A program made the translations under genes and the position numbers. Positions 33,810 to 41,802 of a stretch of DNA of 64,000 nt are shown one piece after another. The DNA is from Nitrospira sp. (lineage in GTDB: Bacteria; Nitrospirota; Nitrospiria; Nitrospirales; Nitrospiraceae): NCBI GenBank assembly GCA_024330965.1, contig JANDJL010000002.1, positions 1-64,000 on the forward strand, written 5' to 3'. The notes below the pieces were generated by a model. It saw nothing but the letters and a program-made list of their open reading frames with translations, was not told the origin of the DNA and did no database searches. How positions within the stretch are numbered: position 1 is the first letter of the stretch; every line of letters starts with the position of its first letter.

Positions 33810-35162
33810 ATGACGGATACGTTTGCCCAACGGACTTGCGACCGAACCAGATGCGACGTGCTGGTGGTCGGGGGTGGACCAGCCGGCGCGGCTGTTTCCA
33901 CCCTGCTCGCGGAAAAGGGCTGGAACGTCCATGTCCTCGAAAAGGACCGTCACCCTCGTTTTCACATCGGCGAATCGCTGCTCCCCCACTCACTCCCGAT
34001 GCTCGAACGGCTGGGCGTACTGTCTCAAGTCGAAAAGATCGGCATCGTGAAGTACGGAGCCGAGGTCGTCTCGCCCTACCATGGGCGGTCCCGCATCCTG
34101 TACTTTTCCAAGGCACTCGACGGCTCACAACCGTTCGCCTACCAGGTCAAGCGGGCGGAATTCGACAAGATCCTGATCGACAACGCCGTCGCCAAGGGAG
34201 TCCATCTTCACGAAGGAGTAAAGGCCAAACACGTCGACTTCCGTCCCGGCGCGACCCACCTGATTGCTGCGGAGGATCAGACGGGACGATCGCTCGTCTT
34301 CGAAGCCGACTTTGTGGTGGATGCCAGCGGGCGCGACACCTTTCTCTCCGGACAGCTCGGCGGCAAACACCGCAACCCCCATCACAACAGCGCGGCGATC
34401 TTCGGTCATTTTGAGGGAGTCAAACGACTTCCAGGACGAGACGAGGGAAATATTAGTATCGTCTGGTTCGACCATGGTTGGTGGTGGATCATCCCGTTCA
34501 AAGACGGGACGACCAGCGTCGGCGCCGTGTGCTGGCCTTCTTACATCAGCACGAGAAAGGTTCCGTTGGAGCGGTTTCTCTGGGACACGGTCGCCCTCTG
34601 CCGGCCCGTGGCCGAGCGGATGGCGAACGCGAAATTGCTGGGGCAAGCCTATGCCGCTGCGAATTATTCCTACCGGCGAACGGCCATGAGAGGCGACGGC
34701 TATCTGCTGGTGGGCGACGCCTTCGCCTTTATCGATCCCGTTTTCTCCAGTGGAGTCCACCTGGCGCTCAACAGCGCCATGTTAGGAGCCGAGGTGGTCG
34801 ATGCGTACTTGCGAAAGTCGCCCGACTATGCCCATCGTGCGAAGGAATTCGAGCGACTCGTCCGTCTCGGCGTCAAGACCTACTCCTGGTTCATTTATCA
34901 CTTCACCCAACCGGCCTTCCGTGCCCTCTTCATGTCGGAAGGCTCGATTTTCAAGATGGAAGAGGCCGTGCTCTCGATCCTGGCCGGCGACGCCTTCGGG
35001 AAGTCACCGACACGGGTTCCGCTGCTCCTGTTCAAAATAGCCTATTATCTCGTCTATCTCTTTCACTTCAGGGAAAATCAGGCCGCGTACCGGCGGCGAA
35101 TCCGAGGCGTGCCGGAAACCGTCACCACGCTGAAGGACTACGCCGTTCCACCTCCCTCATAA
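33810..35162 (+). CDS. Flavin-dependent halogenase-like FAD enzyme
   Basis: A 450-residue FAD-binding protein from the ATG at 33810. The dinucleotide motif VVGGGPAGAAVSTLLAEKG is at residues 19-37. The halogenase-type WWWIIP (W-x-W-x-I-P) lies at 224-229. A GESLLPHSLPMLERLGV block is followed by candidate catalytic Lys 81 in IVKYGAEVVSP, where FADH2 halogenases carry their lysine. The second FAD motif GDAFAFIDPVFSSGVHLAL is present. It would chlorinate or brominate an aromatic substrate. A role as a monooxygenase or geranylgeranyl-reductase-like enzyme is the alternative. Context (chorismatase next, aryl-polyene operon facing) favours halogenation of a hydroxybenzoate-derived ring. Confidence 0.75.
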   Translation: MTDTFAQRTCDRTRCDVLVVGGGPAGAAVSTLLAEKGWNVHVLEKDRHPRFHIGESLLPHSLPMLERLGVLSQVEKIGIVKYGAEVVSPYHGRSRILYFSKALDGSQPFAYQVKRAEFDKILIDNAVAKGVHLHEGVKAKHVDFRPGATHLIAAEDQTGRSLVFEADFVVDASGRDTFLSGQLGGKHRNPHHNSAAIFGHFEGVKRLPGRDEGNISIVWFDHGWWWIIPFKDGTTSVGAVCWPSYISTRKVPLERFLWDTVALCRPVAERMANAKLLGQAYAAANYSYRRTAMRGDGYLLVGDAFAFIDPVFSSGVHLALNSAMLGAEVVDAYLRKSPDYAHRAKEFERLVRLGVKTYSWFIYHFTQPAFRALFMSEGSIFKMEEAVLSILAGDAFGKSPTRVPLLLFKIAYYLVYLFHFRENQAAYRRRIRGVPETVTTLKDYAVPPPS

Positions 35163-35181
35163 GGCAACCGAGGAACGACGG

Positions 35182-36231
35182 ATGGCATCGGCACCGACTC
35201 GCCAAGCGCCCTCTACCAGCCATGACACGCACCGCACCTCCTCCTCTTTACGCGTCGCGTATGTCGAACCGCGCGCGTTGCCGCCCCTGCTTCATTCAAT
35301 GTCGGCACCGAAACCAATGGCGGTCACTTCCTTCGGGTACCCCTTGTCGCATGACATCCCTTGCCCCGTCATCGTTCCTGATCTTCCGCAGATTGCCAGC
35401 TCCCCGTTGATTGAAGTGTGGACATCGGACCGGCTGGTTCGCACCACGACCGACGGGAACCTCGCTACGGCCATGAACGGCGAATGGCTCATCGGGACCA
35501 TCAGTCTCGATGAACGGCCTGGCCATTCGTTGGATTTACTCACCTATGATGCCTATCAGCGCATCCTTCATCACATCAACGAGGCTGGCTATCCATCCCT
35601 CTGCCGCGTCTGGAACTACGTTCCCCACATCAACGACGAACAAGACGGATTGGAGCGCTATCGGCGCTTTTGCGTCGGGCGCCACCAGGCCCTGGCGGAA
35701 CGACTTCCAGACTTTCCCGATTCCCTCCCGGCCGCCACCGCCGTGGGGACAAAATCCGGCCCGCTTCAAATGCTGTTTCTCGCAAGCATTAAGCAGCCCG
35801 TCCATCTTGGCAATCCCCGGCAGGTCCACGCCTACGAATATCCATCGGACTACGGCCCTCGGAGTCCCTCGTTTGCCCGGGCGACTTTATGGCAATCAGG
35901 ACGAAACACCATGTTGTTCATCGCCGGCACAGCCAGCGTAGTCGGACATGCGAGCCGGCACATCGGCTCTCCTGCCGATCAGACCCACGAATCGATTCGC
36001 AATGTGATGGCCGTCCTCGAACAAGCCGGTACGGCCTGCGTTACCGATTTTCTCAAGGATTCCAACGAGACCCTGTACAAAGTCTATGTACGACACCCCG
36101 AGACACTCGCCGACATTGTGAGGGCGCTCCGCACATCGCCCCTGCCGGCCAAGAGCTTTCTCTTCTTGCAGGGAGATCTGTGCCGTCGAGAATTGTTGAT
36201 CGAGCTTGAAGGGGTCATCGTCTCGGAGTAG
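35182..36231 (+). CDS. Chorismatase, XanB2/FkbO/Hyg5-like (hydroxybenzoate synthase)
   Basis: A 349-residue protein of the FkbO/Hyg5/XanB2 chorismatase family. The diagnostic features are NYVPHINDEQDGLERYRRFC and GRHQAL, then EYPSDYGPRSPSFARATL, and LFIAGTASVVGHASRHIGSP with an acid-rich helix after it. These enzymes hydrolyse chorismate; XanB2 yields 3- and 4-hydroxybenzoate, the precursors of xanthomonadin and ubiquinone. It starts 19 bases after the halogenase gene, so both are co-transcribed. Which chorismatase subtype it is cannot be decided by eye. Confidence 0.85.
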   Translation: MASAPTRQAPSTSHDTHRTSSSLRVAYVEPRALPPLLHSMSAPKPMAVTSFGYPLSHDIPCPVIVPDLPQIASSPLIEVWTSDRLVRTTTDGNLATAMNGEWLIGTISLDERPGHSLDLLTYDAYQRILHHINEAGYPSLCRVWNYVPHINDEQDGLERYRRFCVGRHQALAERLPDFPDSLPAATAVGTKSGPLQMLFLASIKQPVHLGNPRQVHAYEYPSDYGPRSPSFARATLWQSGRNTMLFIAGTASVVGHASRHIGSPADQTHESIRNVMAVLEQAGTACVTDFLKDSNETLYKVYVRHPETLADIVRALRTSPLPAKSFLFLQGDLCRRELLIELEGVIVSE

Positions 36232-36239
36232 TCCACGCC

Positions 36240-37181
36240 ATGGGGCACCTTTTCTTCGGACAGGCCGGCCAGTCAGAGAGAGAACCGATCACCCGAACAT
36301 TTCATTTCACGATCGACTGTGACTGGGTGCCCGGCTCGCAGGCGGGCCTCGAACGACTGCTGGCCCTCTGCGAGAAACACCGGCTCACAGGGACGATCTT
36401 TTTTGCCGGCCGATTCGCCGAATCCTACCCCGACCTGGTCCGGGATTGTCTCCGGCGTGGACATGAATTGGGCGCTCACGGCTGGGCCCACGGCAGCTTG
36501 GAAGAGGATGAAGACTTCCGCCTGGCCAGCTACGAGCAACAACGGGAGTGGATCCGCCTTGCCACAGACGCCATCGAAGAGGCCGCCGGCATCCGGCCAG
36601 TCATCTTTCGAGCCCCGAACCTTCGGATCGGCGAGACAACGTTACGAGTCTTGGCCGAAGAGGGATATCGATTCGACTCGTCCATCCCGGCCAGGCGATT
36701 CGACATGGGATTTGGACGGGTCCACTACACCGACTACTTTTGGGCGCCCCTTGCGCCCTATTGCCCATCGCCCCATGATCTGAGCCGGCCTGGCTACGGT
36801 CCCATTGTGGAAATTCCCCCCTCAGCCTGTCTCTTCCCCATCAACCTCGCCGCTCTGCGGGTATTGGGACTTCCGGCGCTCAAATCCATGATCCGCTGGA
36901 TTTCACAGCGGTCTCCCCACCTCCTGTTCTACTGCCATCCGTTCGAAGTGCTCCACGCCAAAGACCAGCAGTTTCCCACAAACATGTCCAAATGGAACCA
37001 GTGGGGGATGAGCCCGGCGAACCTTCAACTCATGGATGCGTTGCTTGATCACCTATTGCCCCTCGGCTATACTCCCACCGCGATGTGCACTACAGTTCCA
37101 TCCCGACCGTTGCCCAAGAATTTCACGGTCCCTGCTGCATCGTTGCATGCTTGTTGTCTCGAAAGGAGGAATAAGAAATGA
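36240..37181 (+). CDS. Polysaccharide deacetylase family protein
   Basis: A 313-residue NodB-like deacetylase. TFHFTIDCDWVPGS has the metal Asp pair, the HxxxH-type motif lies in ELGAHGWAHGSLEEDEDF, and FRAPNLRIGETTLRVLAEEGYRFDSSI is the usual third motif; the C-terminal domain ends LLFYCHPFEVLHA. It probably removes acetyl groups from an envelope glycan or the pigment's sugar. It is co-transcribed with the halogenase/chorismatase genes, and its stop overlaps the lipoprotein start. Confidence 0.85.
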   Translation: MGHLFFGQAGQSEREPITRTFHFTIDCDWVPGSQAGLERLLALCEKHRLTGTIFFAGRFAESYPDLVRDCLRRGHELGAHGWAHGSLEEDEDFRLASYEQQREWIRLATDAIEEAAGIRPVIFRAPNLRIGETTLRVLAEEGYRFDSSIPARRFDMGFGRVHYTDYFWAPLAPYCPSPHDLSRPGYGPIVEIPPSACLFPINLAALRVLGLPALKSMIRWISQRSPHLLFYCHPFEVLHAKDQQFPTNMSKWNQWGMSPANLQLMDALLDHLLPLGYTPTAMCTTVPSRPLPKNFTVPAASLHACCLERRNKK

Positions 37182-37588
37182 CGTGGAGAAAACCAGCGTC
37201 AGTTTTGTTCTGCCTGATGCTCCTCGCGCTCGTAGGCTGCCGCGGAGGAGGACAGATTTACAACGTGAAGGACGCGCCGGTCACGACCGCCACCGGCAAA
37301 GAGGTCTCATTGGACCAAGTAACGAAGGCGATCGTCCAAGCTGGCTCAGGACTGGGTTGGACCATGACAGTCTCCAAGCCAGGCTACATCATCGGCACTT
37401 TGAACATCAGAAGCCACACGGCGGTTGTCGAAATTCCCTATACAACCAAAACCTATAGTATCCTCTATAAAGACAGTACAAATTTAAAATACGACCCCAA
37501 GGAGCAAACCATTCACAGGAACTATAAAGGCTGGATCGAGAGACTCGATGCCGCTATCAAAAGCCAGCTTTCGGGGTTGGGCCTTTGA
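37178..37588 (+). CDS. Small lipoprotein, 136 aa
   Basis: The ATG overlaps the deacetylase stop (ATGA), and AAAGGAGGAATAAGAA is a strong ribosome site. The signal peptide ends LLALVGCRGG (lipobox Cys 21). The mature part is a mixed alpha/beta domain: VSLDQVTKAIVQAGSGLGWT, then VSKPGYIIGTLNIRSHTAVV and KTYSILYKDSTNLKYD. Similar small lipoproteins are known in Gram-negative envelopes without a clear role. The codons near the end are more AT-rich than the neighbours. A 16-bp tandem repeat spans the stop codon. Confidence 0.75.
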   Translation: MTWRKPASVLFCLMLLALVGCRGGGQIYNVKDAPVTTATGKEVSLDQVTKAIVQAGSGLGWTMTVSKPGYIIGTLNIRSHTAVVEIPYTTKTYSILYKDSTNLKYDPKEQTIHRNYKGWIERLDAAIKSQLSGLGL

Positions 37589-37606
37589 TCTATTGGGCCT
37601 TTGATC
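37577..37606 (+). repeat. 16-bp tandem repeat across the lipoprotein stop codon
   Basis: TTGGGCCTTTGATC occurs twice with a 16-bp period (37577-37590 and 37593-37606). The first copy contains the TGA stop of the lipoprotein gene. It is a recent slippage or duplication; if translated past the stop it would repeat the C-terminal residues LGL. Confidence 0.75.
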
Positions 37607-37619
37607 GTAGGACTTGCTT

Positions 37620-38567
37620 TTAGCGATGGTCCCAAGGGTGGGAACAGGTGAGGGCGTGTCTCCCTGGTGGAGTTGTTTTCCCAGCGTCTTGACTCCCTCG
37701 CGATTCTCGCGATGAGGAGATTAACCTGGCTTGATTATTCCGCCACCTGATCATTCGTAAGACATCAATGGGAGCCATCCACCGCATAAGAAGCTTCCGC
37801 GCCACCATTTTGGTGATTCGGATGACATCCGACACCGGCTGAAAGTGACTCGGCCTTGGCCCTGATCGAGGGCTCACGCTGATAGCCACACTTTTTAGGG
37901 CAACTCCTTGCCTCGCAGCTTCGATCAAGATTTCGCTCTCGTAAACAAAGCTCCGATCCGGCCCATGCGGGATCTTCACCGTCTGAAGCAACCGGGCCGG
38001 ATACAGACGGAACCCTGACTGACTGTCTTCGATCGGCCTTCCGGCCGCCCAACCGATCCAAAAATCGGCCACGCAGTTGGCGAGATAGCGCCAGAAGGAC
38101 TCGCGCCGCTGATCCCGCCGTCTCACACCGATCAGAAAGGCGTTCGGATCGTTCCAGGATTGTTCGAGGAACAAGGGAATCTCCTCCGGCGCATGTTGGC
38201 CGTCCGCATCCAGCGTCACAACTCCACGTGCCCCTCGGGACAACGCATAGTCGAAGCCGCGCACCAAACTTCCGGCTTTGCCACGATTCGTTTCGTTGCG
38301 CAAAACCGTAACATCCACATCGGCCAACACCCGATCGGTGCCGTCAGAAGACGCATCGTCCACCACGATCACGTTCCGGCATTGACGCCGTGCCCGCAGC
38401 GCCACCTCGCGGACCGTTGCCGCTTCGTTATAGGCGGGAATCACCACCCAATACGAGGATGCCGCATGCTCCCCGCACACGCCGTTTTCCCCCTTCCGCA
38501 AAGGAGGTATGATCTCTTCTCCCGGCGGTTCGAGATCCTCAGTTGTCGGCCGTCCGTTGCTGTTCAT
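37620..38567 (-). CDS. Family 2 glycosyltransferase (dolichyl-phosphate-sugar-like)
   Basis: A 315-residue GT2 enzyme. After a 35-residue leader, VVIPAYNEAATVREVALRA begins the GT-A fold. VVDDASSDGTDRVLA and VVTLDADGQHAPEEIPLFL (DxD) supply sugar-nucleotide binding, and GFRLYPARLLQTVKIPHG the acceptor side. No C-terminal membrane helix is visible. It is the last gene of the pigment operon and may glycosylate the polyene or its anchor, as glycosyltransferases do in some aryl-polyene loci. The ATG at 38567 fits the start of the fold better than a longer frame. Confidence 0.8.
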   Translation of the reverse strand: MNSNGRPTTEDLEPPGEEIIPPLRKGENGVCGEHAASSYWVVIPAYNEAATVREVALRARRQCRNVIVVDDASSDGTDRVLADVDVTVLRNETNRGKAGSLVRGFDYALSRGARGVVTLDADGQHAPEEIPLFLEQSWNDPNAFLIGVRRRDQRRESFWRYLANCVADFWIGWAAGRPIEDSQSGFRLYPARLLQTVKIPHGPDRSFVYESEILIEAARQGVALKSVAISVSPRSGPRPSHFQPVSDVIRITKMVARKLLMRWMAPIDVLRMIRWRNNQARLISSSRESRGSQDAGKTTPPGRHALTCSHPWDHR

Positions 38568-38631
38568 CTCACCGCACCGCTCGAAGTAAAAACCAGTCCC
38601 CTTCCCGCCCCCTGCTACACCATTACACCAT

Positions 38632-39357
38632 CTACACCATCCCACCGTTGATCCCGATCACCTGGCCGGTGATGTAGCTGGCTTGCTCTGACACCAAGAA
38701 AGCAACCAGCGCAGCCACCTCTTCCGGCATTCCCGCCCGTTTCATCGGCACCAACGACGCGATCTGCTCCTGCGTAAACGAGGCCTGGACGGCTGGTGAA
38801 TCGATCAGACCAGGCGCCACGACATTGACCGTGATCCCTCGTGAGGCGACTTCCCGTGCCAGCGATTTGCTTGCCCCATGCAGTCCGGCCTTGGCAGCCG
38901 CATAGTTGGTCTGGCCCCGATTTCCGAGCACGGCCGCAACAGACGAGATGGAAATGATGCGGCCCCACCGAGCGCCGATCATCGGCAACAGCAACGGCTG
39001 CGTGACGTTGAAAAATCCGTGCAGCGAGAGATCAATCACGCTTTTCCATTGTTCGCCGGTCATCCCGGCCATGGGCGCGTCATCGTGCAAGCCGGCGTTG
39101 TTGACAACGATCTGGATCGGGCCGTCGATCAACAGCGACTCCAACGCGCTTCTGGTCGCTTGAGCGTCGGTGATGTCGAAATACACGCTCGTCGCGCGTC
39201 GGCCTGCGGCGAGAATCCTGTGCGTCACCGCCTCGGTCGATTCGCGGTTTCGGCATCCGTGCACGATGACGGCATGCCCGTCCGCAGCCAGCCGTTCAGC
39301 GATGGCCGACCCGAGCGTCCCGCTCGCTCCCGTGATCAAGGCGCGCGTGTTCGTCAT
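38632..39357 (-). CDS. 3-oxoacyl-ACP reductase (FabG/ApeQ-like)
   Basis: A 241-residue SDR with TGASGTLGSAIAERLAADG, NNAGLHDDAPM near residue 88, and the catalytic Ser and Tyr in ISSVAAVLGNRGQTNYAAAK. The tail (SYITGQVIGINGGMV) is that of FabG. In the aryl-polyene pathway it would reduce the beta-keto group after each ketosynthase step. Its ATG overlaps the stop of the dehydratase gene (ATGA). Confidence 0.88.
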   Translation of the reverse strand: MTNTRALITGASGTLGSAIAERLAADGHAVIVHGCRNRESTEAVTHRILAAGRRATSVYFDITDAQATRSALESLLIDGPIQIVVNNAGLHDDAPMAGMTGEQWKSVIDLSLHGFFNVTQPLLLPMIGARWGRIISISSVAAVLGNRGQTNYAAAKAGLHGASKSLAREVASRGITVNVVAPGLIDSPAVQASFTQEQIASLVPMKRAGMPEEVAALVAFLVSEQASYITGQVIGINGGMV

Positions 39358-39797
39358 GCCGGTGCCGCCTCCAAGAAAATCGAGAGCCGTCCGCTGAGGA
39401 CCTTCCTCCCACCGGACGAAAGAGCAAACTGGTAGAGGCCACTCCGGTCATCTCCGAACAGACGCACCGCCTCGATCGTGAGATCCTCAAGACAGTCGTC
39501 GAGACAATCCGCTTCGAACGTCACGTCCCGCAATCCGCCGACGACGCCGATGAGCGGGCCGGCCGCCCCCATGCCCGAAAGCAACCCCACATGGACCCCG
39601 ACCGCCTGCGCCGCATATTCAACCCCCGCGACGACATGAAGTTTTCCACCAGACCGGAGAGGATTCGCCGGATCGCGATGCGACCGCGCGAGACAATGGA
39701 TCGACTCGTGGTCCCACGACTCCACACTATCCAGAAGCCGCATCGCTCCCGCATGGGGCAGGAACCGATTGAGTTCATCCTTGTTTAGAACCGGCAT
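39354..39797 (-). CDS. 3-hydroxyacyl-ACP dehydratase-like hotdog protein (ApeP-like)
   Basis: A 147-residue hotdog-fold protein. DELNRFLPHAGAMRLLDSVESWD contains the catalytic His (His 15), and VVAGVEYAAQAVGVHVGLLSG the hotdog helix with Glu. It would eliminate water from the hydroxyacyl-ACP to give the trans double bonds of the polyene. It overlaps both neighbours by a few bases: the chain-length factor stop upstream and the reductase start downstream. A second, different dehydratase lies at 45610. Confidence 0.8.
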   Translation of the reverse strand: MPVLNKDELNRFLPHAGAMRLLDSVESWDHESIHCLARSHRDPANPLRSGGKLHVVAGVEYAAQAVGVHVGLLSGMGAAGPLIGVVGGLRDVTFEADCLDDCLEDLTIEAVRLFGDDRSGLYQFALSSGGRKVLSGRLSIFLEAAPA

Positions 39798-40585
39798 GGT
39801 TCGACGGTCAATGCAAGCCGTTGGTCTTCAAGCCAGTCCAACACCACGGTTCGGCGCACACCAGCGGCTATGGCGCAAAGGAGCGGCAATGATCGGGCCG
39901 CGGGGTTGTTCAGCCGCAGCCGCTCCAAGGCTACATCGGGAAGACGCGCAGATTCGCCGACGCGCGCCTGTTCCAGCCGCAATCGCAGGATGACGGTTGA
40001 ATCGTGAGCGGGCGGGGCCAGCACGAACGCCGCGGCGAATCCCTCGGTGATCGGCCTGGCCTCATTCAATGGAGCCGGTACGGCCATATCGTACGCGACC
40101 AACAACACGACACACCGCTCCGCCTCCACCATCGCCGCCGCCTCCACCAATCCAGCGGCGAACGAGTCGTCATAACAAGAAAGGGCAGTGGAAGACTGTT
40201 CGCTTCTCGTGGCGATTCCCCAATAGCCGGCCGCGGCATTGTGTACGGATTGATGGAACAGCGTGGGAGAGACCAGCCGCTCCTCCGTCGCCAGCACACG
40301 GCAGAGCTGGTCGAAGACCGACATCTCCCCTCCGGACGATGCGAAGACGGTCGAGACATTACGAGGGTCCACTCCCGATTGTTCGATCGCTTCTTGCGCG
40401 ACCTGGACAGCCCATCGAACAGAGTCGCTGCTGCGGCGCCGTTCGTTCGGCGGAAGGATCGACGCCTCCGGAGAGAGGACGACACTCGGCTGATAGGGAC
40501 GATCGCCGGCCAACACCGGCCGACTTTCCTTCCAGCCGGACAGGCCCGGCGCGAGCAGCCCGATGCCGCCGACCGCGACGTCCAT
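39785..40585 (-). CDS. Ketosynthase-like chain-length factor
   Basis: A 266-residue thiolase-fold protein, shorter than a full ketosynthase. The start is MDVAVGGIGLLAPGLSGWKE. Where a ketosynthase has its active-site TACSS it reads STALSCYDDSFAAGLVEA, so the catalytic environment is altered; no His-Thr-Ala motif is seen. This fits the inactive partner (beta-ketoacyl synthase-like, as in the ApeO/ApeC-type heterodimer). It follows the ketosynthase with a TGATG overlap, as heterodimer partners do. Confidence 0.8.
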   Translation of the reverse strand: MDVAVGGIGLLAPGLSGWKESRPVLAGDRPYQPSVVLSPEASILPPNERRRSSDSVRWAVQVAQEAIEQSGVDPRNVSTVFASSGGEMSVFDQLCRVLATEERLVSPTLFHQSVHNAAAGYWGIATRSEQSSTALSCYDDSFAAGLVEAAAMVEAERCVVLLVAYDMAVPAPLNEARPITEGFAAAFVLAPPAHDSTVILRLRLEQARVGESARLPDVALERLRLNNPAARSLPLLCAIAAGVRRTVVLDWLEDQRLALTVEPCRF

Positions 40586-41802
40586 CACAGTTTCCCCAAC
40601 ACCAAGCTGCAATTGTTTCCGCCGAATCCAAAAATGTTGCTCACAACGCAAGACAGAGCACCGAACTGATGGTCACGGACGATCCGACATTGCAAGGCAG
40701 GATCCACCCGCTGGCAGTTGAGCGTGCCGGGAATCAGCCCCTTCGTCAGGCACAGCGCCGAAATGATCGCTTCCGTGATGCCGGCCGCGCCCAGAGTGTG
40801 GCCCGTCCATCCTTTGGTTGAGCTGCACGCAGGCCGAGCCCCGAACACACTGTACACCGCCTTATCCTCAACCGCATCGTTGGCTTTCGTCGCCGTTCCG
40901 TGCAAGTTCACATATTCCACCGCTTCCGGACGGATGCCTGCACGCGCCAGCGAATCCCGGATCGCCCGGACGGCGCCGGCTCCTTCCGGATGGGGATGCG
41001 ACATATGGTAGCCGTCCGTGCTCTCGCCGTAACCAAGCAGCGCCACCGCCCCTCGCCCGCTCGCCCGCTCGACCCGCTCCAGCAACACATAGCCCGCGGC
41101 TTCGCCCAATGACAGGCCGTCGCGATCTTCGTCACAGGGGCGGCACGGATCGGACGACAGGAGTTGCAACGCGGAAAAGCCGTAGAGCGTTGTATGGCAG
41201 AGGCTATCGACTCCTCCCACCACGGCGGCGTCACACAATCCGGCTTGCATCAACCGGGCCGCGGTCGCAAAGACCTTGGCGCTGGATGAGCAGGCCGTCG
41301 AGATAACCATGGCCGGCCCCTCTAAACCAAGACACGTCCTGACGAAGTACCCCACGGAAAACATATTATGCGTGTACCGGTATCGGGAAACGTACCGGGC
41401 CGGAAGCGCCCCAGTGCGAGGATCGCGCGCCCGATAGGCGTGTTCCGTTTCAAGAATGCCGGAGGTGCTGGTACCCATGACGACGGCAATCCGATGCGCA
41501 CCATAGCGTTGTTTGGCCTCGGCCACCGCCACTGTGAAGCCGTCTTGCTGGAGACCAAGCCAAGCCAGGCGATTGTTGCGACAATCGAATGGCTGCAAGT
41601 CATGATCAAGAGAAAAATCCTCCAGCCCCGCCACCCGCCCGATGTACGTTTTCAACGCGACGTCTTCGAAGTCGCACAGTTTCAGCGCCGACCGGCGGGC
41701 CAGAATCGCCTCCAACACCGCTCCCGTACCCCTGCCGTTGGCGGTGACCAGCGTATAGGCGGACAAAACGAGCGGCGCCATGGGGCCGCTGCTAGACGGC
41801 AT
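40585..41802 (-). CDS. Beta-ketoacyl-ACP synthase (KAS I/II type)
   Basis: A 405-residue condensing enzyme. The nucleophile Cys 171 lies in MVISTACSSSAKV, His 301 in NLHGTATKAND, Lys 330 in SSTKGWTGH and His 335 in GHTLGAAG, so the Cys-His-His triad is intact. The C-terminus (SNIFGFGGNNCSLVLG) is typical. It extends the polyene chain with malonyl-ACP and pairs with the chain-length factor at 39785. It overlaps the MMPL gene end by 11 bases. Confidence 0.92.
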   Translation of the reverse strand: MPSSSGPMAPLVLSAYTLVTANGRGTGAVLEAILARRSALKLCDFEDVALKTYIGRVAGLEDFSLDHDLQPFDCRNNRLAWLGLQQDGFTVAVAEAKQRYGAHRIAVVMGTSTSGILETEHAYRARDPRTGALPARYVSRYRYTHNMFSVGYFVRTCLGLEGPAMVISTACSSSAKVFATAARLMQAGLCDAAVVGGVDSLCHTTLYGFSALQLLSSDPCRPCDEDRDGLSLGEAAGYVLLERVERASGRGAVALLGYGESTDGYHMSHPHPEGAGAVRAIRDSLARAGIRPEAVEYVNLHGTATKANDAVEDKAVYSVFGARPACSSTKGWTGHTLGAAGITEAIISALCLTKGLIPGTLNCQRVDPALQCRIVRDHQFGALSCVVSNIFGFGGNNCSLVLGKL

